From NCBI GenBank assembly GCA_003565095.1, contig PXDI01000081.1:1-16762 (forward strand): a stretch of DNA of 16,762 bases, read 5' to 3'. A program made the position numbers and the translations under genes. Numbering within the stretch: position 1 is the first letter of the stretch; every line of letters starts with the position of its first letter. The notes below the pieces were generated by a model. That model did not search any database, had not been told where the DNA came from, and was given only the letters and a program-made list of their open reading frames with translations. This document shows, in pieces, positions 1 through 6,607 of this stretch. The stretch comes from PVC group bacterium. Lineage in GTDB: Bacteria > Verrucomicrobiota > Kiritimatiellia > UBA8416 > PXDI01.

Positions 1-2034
1 CTGGTGGTGCATGTGGAACACGGCATCGGCATCTATCGCGGCGTGTTTGAGATTGAAGTTGCCCGCCGTAAGCAGGAAGTGCTTTCGATTGAATATGCGG
101 AAGGGGCGCGACTGCATGTTCCGACAACGCAGGCACACGTACTCAGCCGCTATGTCGGCGCATCAGCGGCCAACGTGCGGCTGCACCGGCTGGGCGGCAA
201 ACGCTGGAACCGTGAACGCGCCGCCGCGGAACAGGCGATTGCCGATCTGGCAGCCTCGCTGATCCAGACCCACGCCGAACGCGAAGCACGCACCGGTCAT
301 GCTTTCGCGCCCGATAAACCCTGGCAGCATGAATTCGAAGCCTCCTTCCCCTTCCGCGAGACTCCCGACCAGATACGCGTCGGAGCTGAAATTAAAAGCG
401 ATATGGAAAGCATCAAACCGATGGACCGCCTCGTCTGCGGCGATGCCGGTTACGGCAAAACTGAAATGGCGATACGCGCGGCGTTTAAATGCGCAATGGA
501 AGCCCGTCAAACCGCCATTCTGGTTCCCACCACGGTCCTCGCACAGCAGCATTATGAAACCTTCTGCGAGCGGATGGCCTCTTATCCGGTAAGAATTGAG
601 ATGCTGAGCCGATTCCGCACCGGCAGCGAACGCAGCGCCATCCTGAAAGGGCTCGCAGCCGGCACGGTCGATATAGTAATCGGCACCCACGGACTGCTCA
701 ACAAGGATATGCGTTTCAAGGATCTGGGACTGGTTATCATTGATGAAGAACAGCGCTTTGGTGTTGAGCACAAGGAGCGCTTCAAACAACTGCGGCGGAT
801 GGTGGATGTGCTGACAATGACCGCCACCCCCATTCCGCGTACCCTTTATATGAGCCTGTCCGGCGCACGCGACTTGAGCCTGATGCAGACACCACCGGTT
901 GAACGTCAAGCAGTCGAGACAATTGTAGCGCGTGCTTCGGACAAACTTATCAGGGAAGCCATCTTGCGTGAATTAAGCCGCGAAGGCCAGGTGTTCTTCC
1001 TGCATAACCGCGTAATGACCATTGACTGGATGCAGGACCGGCTGGCCGACCTGGTTCCCGAAGCGCGTATCTGCATGGCACATGGCCAGATGCCCGCCCG
1101 GCGGCTGGCGGATATTATGCATGCATTTGTTGCCGGTGAATTTGATGTGCTGCTTTCCACCACCATTATCGAAAGCGGTATGGATATTCCACGCGCCAAT
1201 ACCATCCTGATTGACCGTGCCGACCGCTTCGGCGTGGCCGATCTTTACCAGTTGCGCGGACGGGTCGGCCGCTCAAGCCACAAGGGCTATGCCTATCTGC
1301 TACTGCCGGCACAGGGACGGGTTGAGCCTGACGCCCGGCGGCGCATTCAGGCTCTGGCACGCCACAGCGGCGCGGGTGCCGGATTCAGTCTGGCCCTGCG
1401 CGATCTTGAAATACGCGGTTCCGGCAACCTGCTGGGAGCAGCCCAAAGCGGGCATATTGCCGCCGTCGGCTTTAATCTCTATTGCCAGATGCTGCGCCGC
1501 ACCGTCGCCCGCCTCAAAAATGAACCGGTTCCGGATATTATCGACACCACCCTTGAACTTGATTTCATCTCGCTGGAACCACGAGGCGAAGAAAGCCGCG
1601 TGGCGGTTATCCCCTACAGCTACATTGATGATGAAACCGTGCGCGTTACCATTTACCGCAAACTTTCCGGCGAAATATTACAGACGTCACCAGGTGCAGA
1701 GAAACCACCGCAAACCAGCCCGCGCAAACCGGGCGGAAAGAAAACCGCCGCCGGCCGCAGTGCGCAGGAAGCCGCATTGGATGAACTGCATCATGAATTA
1801 ACCGACCGTTTCGGACCGCCGCCGCCCGCGGTTGAACGGCTGCTGCAAACGGCGCGCTTGCGGATGCGGGCATCCGCACGCGGAATCAGCCGGATTGAAA
1901 CGCGTCGCGAGATTGTCTACCTCACCGGCAAAGACGGCCGGCCCCTGATGTCCGGCGGCAAACATCCGCGCCTGACCGCCACAACCGCTGACCATAAAAT
2001 CGAAGAACTGCTCAAAATGGTTGCAGCAATCTAA
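1..2034 (+). CDS. mfd: Transcription-repair coupling factor Mfd, C-terminal part (5' end outside window)
   Basis: Mfd is a cytoplasmic ATP-driven DNA translocase that removes RNA polymerase stalled at lesions and recruits the UvrABC excision system. The reading frame is open from the first base, so about 677 of the roughly 1100-1150 residues usual for the family are present. It begins inside the RNA polymerase-interacting domain (VVHVEHGIGIYRG). Helicase motifs follow in order: Walker A GDAGYGKTE (about residue 146 counting from base 4), DEEQRFG, TATPIPRTLYMSLSG, STTIIESGMDIPRANT and QLRGRVGRS. The TRCF segment LRDLEIRGSGNLLGAAQSGHI comes next. The C-terminal regulatory domain ends in a recognisable LTDRFGPPPPAVERLL stretch, preceded by an unusual Pro/Lys-rich insertion of about 30 codons (1681-1770). 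The gene converges on the minus-strand gene ending at 2073, with only 38 bases between and no clear terminator. Identification is secure. Confidence 0.97.
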   Translation: MVVHVEHGIGIYRGVFEIEVARRKQEVLSIEYAEGARLHVPTTQAHVLSRYVGASAANVRLHRLGGKRWNRERAAAEQAIADLAASLIQTHAEREARTGHAFAPDKPWQHEFEASFPFRETPDQIRVGAEIKSDMESIKPMDRLVCGDAGYGKTEMAIRAAFKCAMEARQTAILVPTTVLAQQHYETFCERMASYPVRIEMLSRFRTGSERSAILKGLAAGTVDIVIGTHGLLNKDMRFKDLGLVIIDEEQRFGVEHKERFKQLRRMVDVLTMTATPIPRTLYMSLSGARDLSLMQTPPVERQAVETIVARASDKLIREAILRELSREGQVFFLHNRVMTIDWMQDRLADLVPEARICMAHGQMPARRLADIMHAFVAGEFDVLLSTTIIESGMDIPRANTILIDRADRFGVADLYQLRGRVGRSSHKGYAYLLLPAQGRVEPDARRRIQALARHSGAGAGFSLALRDLEIRGSGNLLGAAQSGHIAAVGFNLYCQMLRRTVARLKNEPVPDIIDTTLELDFISLEPRGEESRVAVIPYSYIDDETVRVTIYRKLSGEILQTSPGAEKPPQTSPRKPGGKKTAAGRSAQEAALDELHHELTDRFGPPPPAVERLLQTARLRMRASARGISRIETRREIVYLTGKDGRPLMSGGKHPRLTATTADHKIEELLKMVAAI

Positions 2035-2072
2035 CCGGTGAGAATTTGCCGTCCGACGATCTTAATAAACCC

Positions 2073-2948
2073 TTACCGCGTGCTGACACTCAGCTCAAGC
2101 AGGTTGACAAGATCCGCCAGGTTATAAACGCGCATAATTCTTGCCACCGGCTGCGGACGGCGCGGAGCTGCCGTTACTGAAAGCCTGCCGGGATTCTGAA
2201 TAAATGACATTACCGCTTCCAGCGCGTCACAAATGAAGGCGTCCTGCTCTTTTTCAAGCTGTTGCCGGAGATTTAGCAGCATTGCTGCATGGTTATCCGA
2301 CGGCTCTATTCCGATAATCTGCGCTTCGGCATTTATCATGCGCCAAAAGAGCGAGTCATCGTCATAATGCAGCGAAGCTTCATGCAGCATAAAGGTATCA
2401 TGACCGGCAATGACATCCGTTAACGTACCGCTGTTTGCAAGCGCAACATTGCCGACCCGGATGCCCCCCCTGAAAGAACCGGCCCCTTCCGCGGCAATCG
2501 ACAATCTTCTTACATTCAGCTCCTGCCGGCCGGCATCATAGCGGTAATCCAGAGTGAGCGACAACACCAGCGGGCCGTCATAGCCAAGGCCCGCGACAAA
2601 CGGATAGTAACTGCCGGCATGGCGCGGATCGAACCTTACCCCGGTCAACCGGAGCGACAGATATTGCGGAAATGCTGAACGCCGGTCGAACCGCCGCACT
2701 GTAATGCGGTCAATTGAAAATTCCAGCGGCGGCTCATTCAGAAAAAGGCGCACATTGCGCATATTCAGCCGCCGGGTCAGCAATCCGGCCGAAACCCGGC
2801 CGTAGCTGATGTCGGCGATATCCTGCATACGCACTATTCCATCATCAATAGCGCGCGCGGCCAGTATTGATACATACAGCCTTATCCCGCCATACAATAC
2901 CAACAGGCCGGTCAATGCCGCAATTACCGCCAGATATCTTGTTTTCAT
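2073..2948 (-). CDS. Membrane-anchored protein of unknown function, possibly AsmA/DUF945-like
   Basis: The 291-residue product is not recognised with certainty. It starts with a short basic n-region and a hydrophobic segment at about residues 6-28 (YLAVIAALTGLLVLYGGIRLYVSIL), consistent with a signal anchor that leaves the rest outside the cytoplasm. The body alternates short beta-like stretches, for example YGRVSAGLLTRRLNMRNVRLF and the LSLRLTGVRFD segment. This resembles the amphipathic-strand style of AsmA/DUF945-type envelope proteins, but that is a style match only. A more helical part follows around residues 215-250 (LLNLRQQLEKEQDAFICDALEAVMSFI). The start lies 18 bases after the stop of the upstream glycoside hydrolase gene on the same strand, so the two are probably co-transcribed; a weak GCGGGA could serve as ribosome binding site. 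Coding status is well supported by length and signal anchor; function is open. Confidence 0.75.
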   Translation of the reverse strand: MKTRYLAVIAALTGLLVLYGGIRLYVSILAARAIDDGIVRMQDIADISYGRVSAGLLTRRLNMRNVRLFLNEPPLEFSIDRITVRRFDRRSAFPQYLSLRLTGVRFDPRHAGSYYPFVAGLGYDGPLVLSLTLDYRYDAGRQELNVRRLSIAAEGAGSFRGGIRVGNVALANSGTLTDVIAGHDTFMLHEASLHYDDDSLFWRMINAEAQIIGIEPSDNHAAMLLNLRQQLEKEQDAFICDALEAVMSFIQNPGRLSVTAAPRRPQPVARIMRVYNLADLVNLLELSVSTR

Positions 2949-2966
2949 TGATAATCCCGCACAGGA

Positions 2967-4316
2967 TCAGCACAATACTCCGCTGGAATTCTCCAGACAG
3001 AACGGTTCCGCCCCCGCATGCCCCCGGGCAAATGGTGCATTAATTACCGCATCGTGCAGATTTGATGCCCACACAACATGATACGGCAGATCATGCCCAT
3101 CCGGCCAGGTCACAAACAGTCCGTCGAGCGAAAAGCGCCGCAGATTCTCCAGCACCACCGCCGCATTTTTCCGGCGGGCGGTAAGATTGCGGTTAAAATA
3201 CTGACTGGAACCGCTGATGCCGTCGGGCGGGGATAACTCATCGGCATTTTCAAGGGCATTGAAGTCCATGCGTATATCACGCATTACAACATCATCCAGC
3301 CAAGTGCCCTGCTGAGCACCCAGCATACAGCGCCCCGCCCCGCGCGCCAGCACATTACTGATCATGATATTGTGCATGCGCCCCAGGGGGACCTCGTCAC
3401 GGGCGGCATGTTGTTTTACTTCCAGATGAATTACACGCGAGAGATACGGCTTGCACATGGTATCACCGACCAGTCCGTTAACTATCACATCCTCAACCGT
3501 ACCGCCTTCCCATATGCCGATAGAAAAGATCCGGTTGCTCTCGTAGACCACGCAGTTACTTACTGTTACCTGCCTGATGCCGCTGGCGGTTTCCTGTCCA
3601 AGGCCGATGCCGATGCAGTTTGAACGGACAATACAATTTGTCACCGCGATGCGCTCACTCGAGCGGGCACCGGTGGTGGCTTTGATGATAATGCCGTCGT
3701 CCCCGCAGCTCAGGTTACAGTTGCTGATCAATACATCGCGGCAGCCATTAATGTCAAAGCCATCCGTATTCGGCCCGTAGAGATGATTATCAACCGTGAC
3801 GTCATTCAGGACAACATGATCACAGCAGTAGGGATGCACGGTCCAGCCGGGACTGTTGATGACTTTGATATGTTCGAGGGTGAGATGCCGGCAGTTGCGC
3901 AGCTCAATCATCGGCGAAACCCGCGGCTGACGCGCTTTGATCCAGCTATCGGGAGCGGTCTGCTTTTCCCAGAATGCAGGCCCGTTACCATCAAGCGTTC
4001 CGCCACCGGTGATGGTTACATTGCGACAGCCTTCCGCGAGAATAAAGTGGTGACGCTGGTTTTGGAACCCCACATGGCGTTCGGACGCGGGAAAATCCTG
4101 AATATCGCCTGACGCCTGCACAACAGCATCGGGATGCAGCCAAAGGGTGACACCATCGCGCAGATTAAGCATGCCGCTGATGTAACGCCCCGGCGGCACA
4201 AACACCACCCCTTGCGCTTCACCGGCACGGTCGATGGCTTGCTGTATGGCTGAGGTGCAATTTTTGTCCGGACGGGCTCCGAAATCGATTATAGAAGCAG
4301 CAGAAGTCGGTAGCAT
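2967..4316 (-). CDS. Glycoside hydrolase family 28 (polygalacturonase-like) protein
   Basis: This 449-residue right-handed beta-helix protein resembles polygalacturonases, which hydrolyse galacturonan-type glycosidic bonds. The N-terminus (IIDFGARPDKNCTSAIQQAI, then VFVPPGRYISG at about 39-48) is the usual first coil of pectin-active beta-helices. The catalytic region is visible as NTDGFDI (183-189, Asp185) and CGDDGIIIK (204-212, Asp206/Asp207). The other two family landmarks look altered: where the GHG histidine motif is expected there is IGIGLGQE (235-242), and where RIK is expected there is NRIFSIGIWEGG (261-272). Substrate may therefore differ from plain polygalacturonate. No signal peptide is seen, so the enzyme is probably cytoplasmic and may act on imported oligosaccharides. 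The ATG start has a good site, AGGAG at 4324-4328, seven bases upstream. The gene heads a two-gene minus-strand unit with the 2073-2948 gene. Confidence 0.88.
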   Translation of the reverse strand: MLPTSAASIIDFGARPDKNCTSAIQQAIDRAGEAQGVVFVPPGRYISGMLNLRDGVTLWLHPDAVVQASGDIQDFPASERHVGFQNQRHHFILAEGCRNVTITGGGTLDGNGPAFWEKQTAPDSWIKARQPRVSPMIELRNCRHLTLEHIKVINSPGWTVHPYCCDHVVLNDVTVDNHLYGPNTDGFDINGCRDVLISNCNLSCGDDGIIIKATTGARSSERIAVTNCIVRSNCIGIGLGQETASGIRQVTVSNCVVYESNRIFSIGIWEGGTVEDVIVNGLVGDTMCKPYLSRVIHLEVKQHAARDEVPLGRMHNIMISNVLARGAGRCMLGAQQGTWLDDVVMRDIRMDFNALENADELSPPDGISGSSQYFNRNLTARRKNAAVVLENLRRFSLDGLFVTWPDGHDLPYHVVWASNLHDAVINAPFARGHAGAEPFCLENSSGVLC

Positions 4317-4348
4317 ATGCGTTCTCCTTTTTTGTTGTTTAACACTGA

Positions 4349-4378
4349 TTCATATCAGAAAGCCCGCATGGCGGGCAA
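4349..4378 (-). promoter_or_regulatory. Possible promoter of the GH28 gene with two small inverted repeats
   Basis: Reading the minus strand, TTGCCC (4373-4378) and TATGAA (4349-4354) are separated by 18 bases, each matching 4 of 6 consensus positions, about 30-35 bases before the GH28 start. A GC-rich inverted repeat (gcccgc-atg-gcgggc, 4362-4376) occupies the spacer. A second one (ctgat-tcat-atcag, 4345-4358) covers the -10. Such placement could mark an operator, but no regulator is encoded here and the consensus match is modest. Confidence 0.3.
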
Positions 4379-4485
4379 GTGCGTTGTTTTTTTACAATAA
4401 ACCGGGCGAACAGACGTTTATGGTTCATAAGGCCGGAAGATCCGGTGCAACAGAAAGCGGCAAACCTTAATACGGAGGACGGGCA

Positions 4486-5052
4486 ATGAGAGCAAAAACA
4501 TGGTTGAGCATTGTGGCGGGGATCACGGCAGCAGGCGTAGTAAACTCTTATGCGCAAGGCCCTGACGCCGCGGCCGGCAAAGAGCGCGGGCTATTCCGCA
4601 GCCGCCAGGCACGCGAACAGCGTTCCGAAACAGGGGAGCGCGAAGCACGCCAGGACCGCACCCGTGAGCGCGACACCACCCGCGAAGGCCGCCAGGAAGA
4701 CGGCACCGGTCGTGAACCCAGACATACTGATGAAGAACGTGCCGAGCGCGAAGCACGCAGAGAAGAACAGCGCGAAGCACGGATACAGGAACGTCTTGAT
4801 ACCTTTTTTGCACGCTGGGATACTAACGGCGACGGCTGCATATCCCGCGAAGAGGTACGCGCAATCATCAAGGCCCGCATGGCGCAAGCTGGCGAACGCC
4901 AACGTGATGGCGAACGCCAACGTGACGGCGAACGCCAGCGTGACGGTGACAACCGGCGTGACGAAGGACGCGGACGGCCTGGAGACCGCGGACGTGATGC
5001 AGACCATCGGCGCGACGACGGCCGCGGACGCGACGGCGAACGCCGGCAGTAA
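4486..5052 (+). CDS. Secreted arginine-rich EF-hand protein
   Basis: The 188-residue product has a clear signal peptide (MRAKTWLSIVAGITAAGVVNSYAQ, probable cleavage near AQ-G). A long, very hydrophilic stretch of Arg/Glu/Asp-rich repeats follows (about residues 30-103, probably helical or disordered). Next is one canonical EF-hand calcium loop, DTNGDGCISREE, at about residues 109-120, with the expected D-N-D-G-I-S-E pattern. The tail is low complexity, with three perfect ERQRDG hexapeptides (137-154) and then RGRDGER-type repeats. It is probably exported and binds calcium; similar EF-hand proteins with charged linkers are common in PVC bacteria. GGAGG (4474-4478) sits seven bases before the ATG. 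A strong terminator follows at 5092-5129, so the gene is likely monocistronic. Specific function is unknown. A single EF-hand would need pairing, for example by dimerisation, to bind calcium tightly. Confidence 0.85.
   Translation: MRAKTWLSIVAGITAAGVVNSYAQGPDAAAGKERGLFRSRQAREQRSETGEREARQDRTRERDTTREGRQEDGTGREPRHTDEERAEREARREEQREARIQERLDTFFARWDTNGDGCISREEVRAIIKARMAQAGERQRDGERQRDGERQRDGDNRRDEGRGRPGDRGRDADHRRDDGRGRDGERRQ
4894..4947 (+). repeat. Three tandem 18-bp repeats inside the EF-hand gene
   Basis: Three consecutive 18-base units (4894-4911, 4912-4929, 4930-4947) start with GAACGCCA(A/G)CGTGA and differ at only a few positions. Each encodes ERQRDG. As a multiple of three, copy number can change without breaking the frame, so strains may differ in tail length. 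Confidence 0.9.
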
Positions 5053-5091
5053 ATGTAATAACCCCCGTTTTTGCAAAAGAACATAAAGCGA

Positions 5092-5129
5092 CAACCGTCC
5101 GCCGGAAACGGCGGACGGTTGCTTTATTT
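5092..5129 (+). terminator. Rho-independent terminator after the EF-hand gene
   Basis: A perfect 12-bp stem (caaccgtccgcc, 5092-5103, with ggcggacggttg, 5110-5121) encloses the six-base loop ggaaac and is followed by ctttattt. It lies 39 bases after the EF-hand stop codon. An A-rich run just 5' of the stem (ttgcaaaagaacataaag) could give some activity in the opposite direction too. Confidence 0.9.
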
Positions 5130-5186
5130 AACAAACGTTAACGCGCGAAACGGGCAGCAATTCTCATTATGGAACCCGGGGAATCC

Positions 5187-5317
5187 GGGGGACAGACAGC
5201 TTATTTGCCAACTCGTCGCACAAGCCCGGAAATTCAACCGCAACCTGTATCATGTGTCCCATGTTACAAAATTGTGCTCAACAGCGTAGTTTTGGCGCGA
5301 TTATCTGTCTGTCCCTG
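5187..5317. mobile_element. Short element with terminal inverted repeats (MITE or REP-type, non-coding)
   Basis: GGGACAGACAG at 5189-5199 is matched by its exact reverse complement CTGTCTGTCCC at 5305-5315. Similarity continues inward (GCTTAT against GATAAT when both ends are read the same way). About 105 bp lie between and hold no convincing gene. GGGACAGACA-type ends are, from memory, seen on small repeats associated with REP/IS200-like Y1 transposases, but no transposase is encoded here, so any mobility would be in trans. One end sits exactly where a GIY-YIG-like reading frame is interrupted. No clear target-site duplication is visible. Confidence 0.55.
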
Positions 5318-5357
5318 TTTTCTCCAGAATATAAACGTAGTAAAACTTATCTTTCAG
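5316..5357 (-). pseudogene. Truncated 5' end of a GIY-YIG endonuclease-like gene
   Basis: On the minus strand bases 5357 to 5322 read LKDKFYYVYILE. This is very like the first strand of GIY-YIG nucleases, which typically begin M-K-x-x-YYVYIL(Q/K/R)S. A CTG stands where the ATG would be expected. The similarity stops at 5321 and the sequence runs straight into the GGGACAGACAG inverted-repeat element, ending at a stop after TGTDR. No remainder of the nuclease is found beyond the element, so only a stub of about a dozen codons survives. The stub lies just downstream of a tRNA gene on the same strand. The match is short, so this is a suggestive rather than firm call. Confidence 0.4.
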
Positions 5358-5448
5358 CTGATTCCGGGGGCGTGCCCGGGCGTAGCTCGTAGCTCTATAA
5401 TTCAGCCCGGCGTCGTTTCGCTCGCGGACTCGCTCAGCTATGCCGGGG

Positions 5449-5483
5449 CAGGCTTCGTTCTCCGCTGCGCGGCGAACGAAGCC

Positions 5484-5485
<2 letters not shown>
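5449..5485. repeat. Long hairpin abutting the tRNA-Arg 3' end
   Basis: CAGGCTTCGTTC (5449-5460) and GAACGAAGCCTG (5474-5485) form a perfect 12-bp inverted repeat. The loop contains a further CCGC/GCGG pair, separated from the outer stem by one mismatch. The repeat overlaps the encoded CCA of the tRNA by two bases. On the tRNA strand it lacks a U-tract, so it is not a standard terminator; it could instead act in 3' processing or be an end of a tRNA-targeting element. Further repeats follow on its far side: cccggc/gccggg at about 5406-5447 and a direct repeat CGTAGCT-CGTAGCT at 5381-5394. Confidence 0.75.
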
Positions 5486-5560
<75 letters not shown>

Positions 5561-5613
5561 AATGCAAAGTGCGCGGTATTCATAACAGAAAGACAACACC
5601 GTAATCAAGCGCG

Positions 5614-6381
5614 TTATTGAACTTTTACACCGTTCGCTGCCAAATACTGCTTCAGATCAGGAATACCGATCATATTAAAGTGAAAAACGGATGCCGCCAG
5701 CAGGATTGTCGCCCCGGCTTCCACCGCCTCCAGAAAGTGGTGCAGTTCCCCCGCCCCGCCCGAAGCAACAATCGCCGCAGAAGTATTTTCCGCTAGCGCC
5801 TTGATCAACGGCAGATCGTAACCGGTTTTTGCGCCGTCACCGGCCTTGCTGGTCGGAAGAATAACCTGCACGCCATATCCATCGATCCGCCTGCCCCACT
5901 CTACGGCATCACAGCCGGTTGCCGTGCGTCCACCGTCAATATAGACTTCATAGCCGGATGGCAGCGCCGGATTACGATCAACATCGACCGCAACCGTTAA
6001 TTTATCCGGGCCGAATTCTTGAATAATTTCCTCGATCAACTCCGGCTTGCGGAAGGCCGCACTGCTGGTTGATACCCGGTCGGCACCGGCTTCCAGCACA
6101 GCACTGGCGGATGCCGTATCTGAAATTCCGCCCCCCACCGAAAACGGCACCGTCGTCGCCCCGGCAACGTTGCGTACTATTTCAAGCAGGGTTCCGCGCC
6201 CCTCCACCGTTGCGGTGATATCCAGCAAAGCCAGTTCGTCGGCACCGGCCGCACAATAAGCCTTCGCGCACTCAACCGGATCTCCGGCATCACGAATGTC
6301 AACAAAATGCACCCCTTTAACAACCCGGCCGTTCTGCATATCAAGACACGGCATGATTTTTATCGGTTGATTCACTTTCAT
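5614..6381 (-). CDS. hisF: Imidazole glycerol phosphate synthase cyclase subunit HisF (variant)
   Basis: HisF is the (beta/alpha)8-barrel that uses ammonia, normally channelled from HisH, to turn PRFAR into imidazole glycerol phosphate and AICAR in histidine synthesis. The 255-residue length fits the family. Catalytic acids are in place: Asp14 (CLDMQNGRVVKGV) and Asp133 (VAVDVD), 119 residues apart as in Thermotoga HisF (Asp11/Asp130). Phosphate-binding motifs VGGGI and ASGGAG and the ending LAASVFHF are present. Unusual points are VILPTSKAGDGAKTGYD in place of the usual LLTSxDxDGTKxGYD, and STSSAAF where INTAA is usual. The ATG at 6381 is preferred over an upstream frame extension to 6459: AAGGA (6389-6393) lies seven bases before it and homology begins right after it. 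No hisH, hisA or other his gene is nearby. It diverges from pckG, with the tRNA-Arg downstream. Confidence 0.85.
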   Translation of the reverse strand: MKVNQPIKIMPCLDMQNGRVVKGVHFVDIRDAGDPVECAKAYCAAGADELALLDITATVEGRGTLLEIVRNVAGATTVPFSVGGGISDTASASAVLEAGADRVSTSSAAFRKPELIEEIIQEFGPDKLTVAVDVDRNPALPSGYEVYIDGGRTATGCDAVEWGRRIDGYGVQVILPTSKAGDGAKTGYDLPLIKALAENTSAAIVASGGAGELHHFLEAVEAGATILLAASVFHFNMIGIPDLKQYLAANGVKVQ

Positions 6382-6413
6382 ATCATATTCCTTGTTTTGT
6401 GTTGTCGAAAGAC

Positions 6414-6438
6414 TGCCATATATGCCGCCATGCGTCAA
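6414..6438 (-). promoter_or_regulatory. Candidate control element upstream of hisF, shared with the GT4 gene
   Basis: On the minus strand TTGACGCATGGC (6427-6438) is followed directly by GGCATATATGGCA (6414-6426), about 33 bases before the hisF start. The same 13-mer, with TTG at the same 12-base distance, lies upstream of the glycosyltransferase gene (11921-11945). Its core CATATATG is a perfect palindrome. It may be a promoter core or an operator. The hisF-pckG gap (6382-6607) also holds a possible weak pckG promoter, TTGCAT (6493-6498) and TATTGT (6516-6521), 17 bases apart. Confidence 0.4.
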
Positions 6439-6607
6439 TATAGTGCACCCAAACTGCACATTTCATAAATCTGCAATAAATGATTTTTTTGCTTGCATAG
6501 GGTAAAAAAAACGATTATTGTACGCCGCTCTTTCGCATCGTCGAGCCCTGATGGAATCGTGTGATTTCCGGAGGCTCATTAATGCAAAATCGGAGGATAA
6601 GGTAAAG

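Noticed and set aside
4362..4376. GCCCGC-ATG-GCGGGC as an intrinsic terminator.
   Set aside because: Six pairs with a three-base loop and no gene ending beside it; the following T-run on the plus strand starts about 10 bases later. Kept only as part of a possible control region.
4894..4947. Three short repeats as a possible CRISPR array.
   Set aside because: Units are 18 bp and directly adjacent with no spacers, in frame within a coding repeat; no cas genes are present.
4548..5094. Long open frames on both strands across the EF-hand gene, including an Arg/Ser-rich one on the minus strand.
   Set aside because: They mirror the repetitive, GC-rich coding sequence; only the 4486 frame has a signal peptide, a good ribosome binding site and a recognisable domain.
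6382..6459. N-terminal extension of HisF by 26 residues.
   Set aside because: The extension lacks homology, covers the likely promoter, and the ATG at 6381 has its own ribosome binding site.
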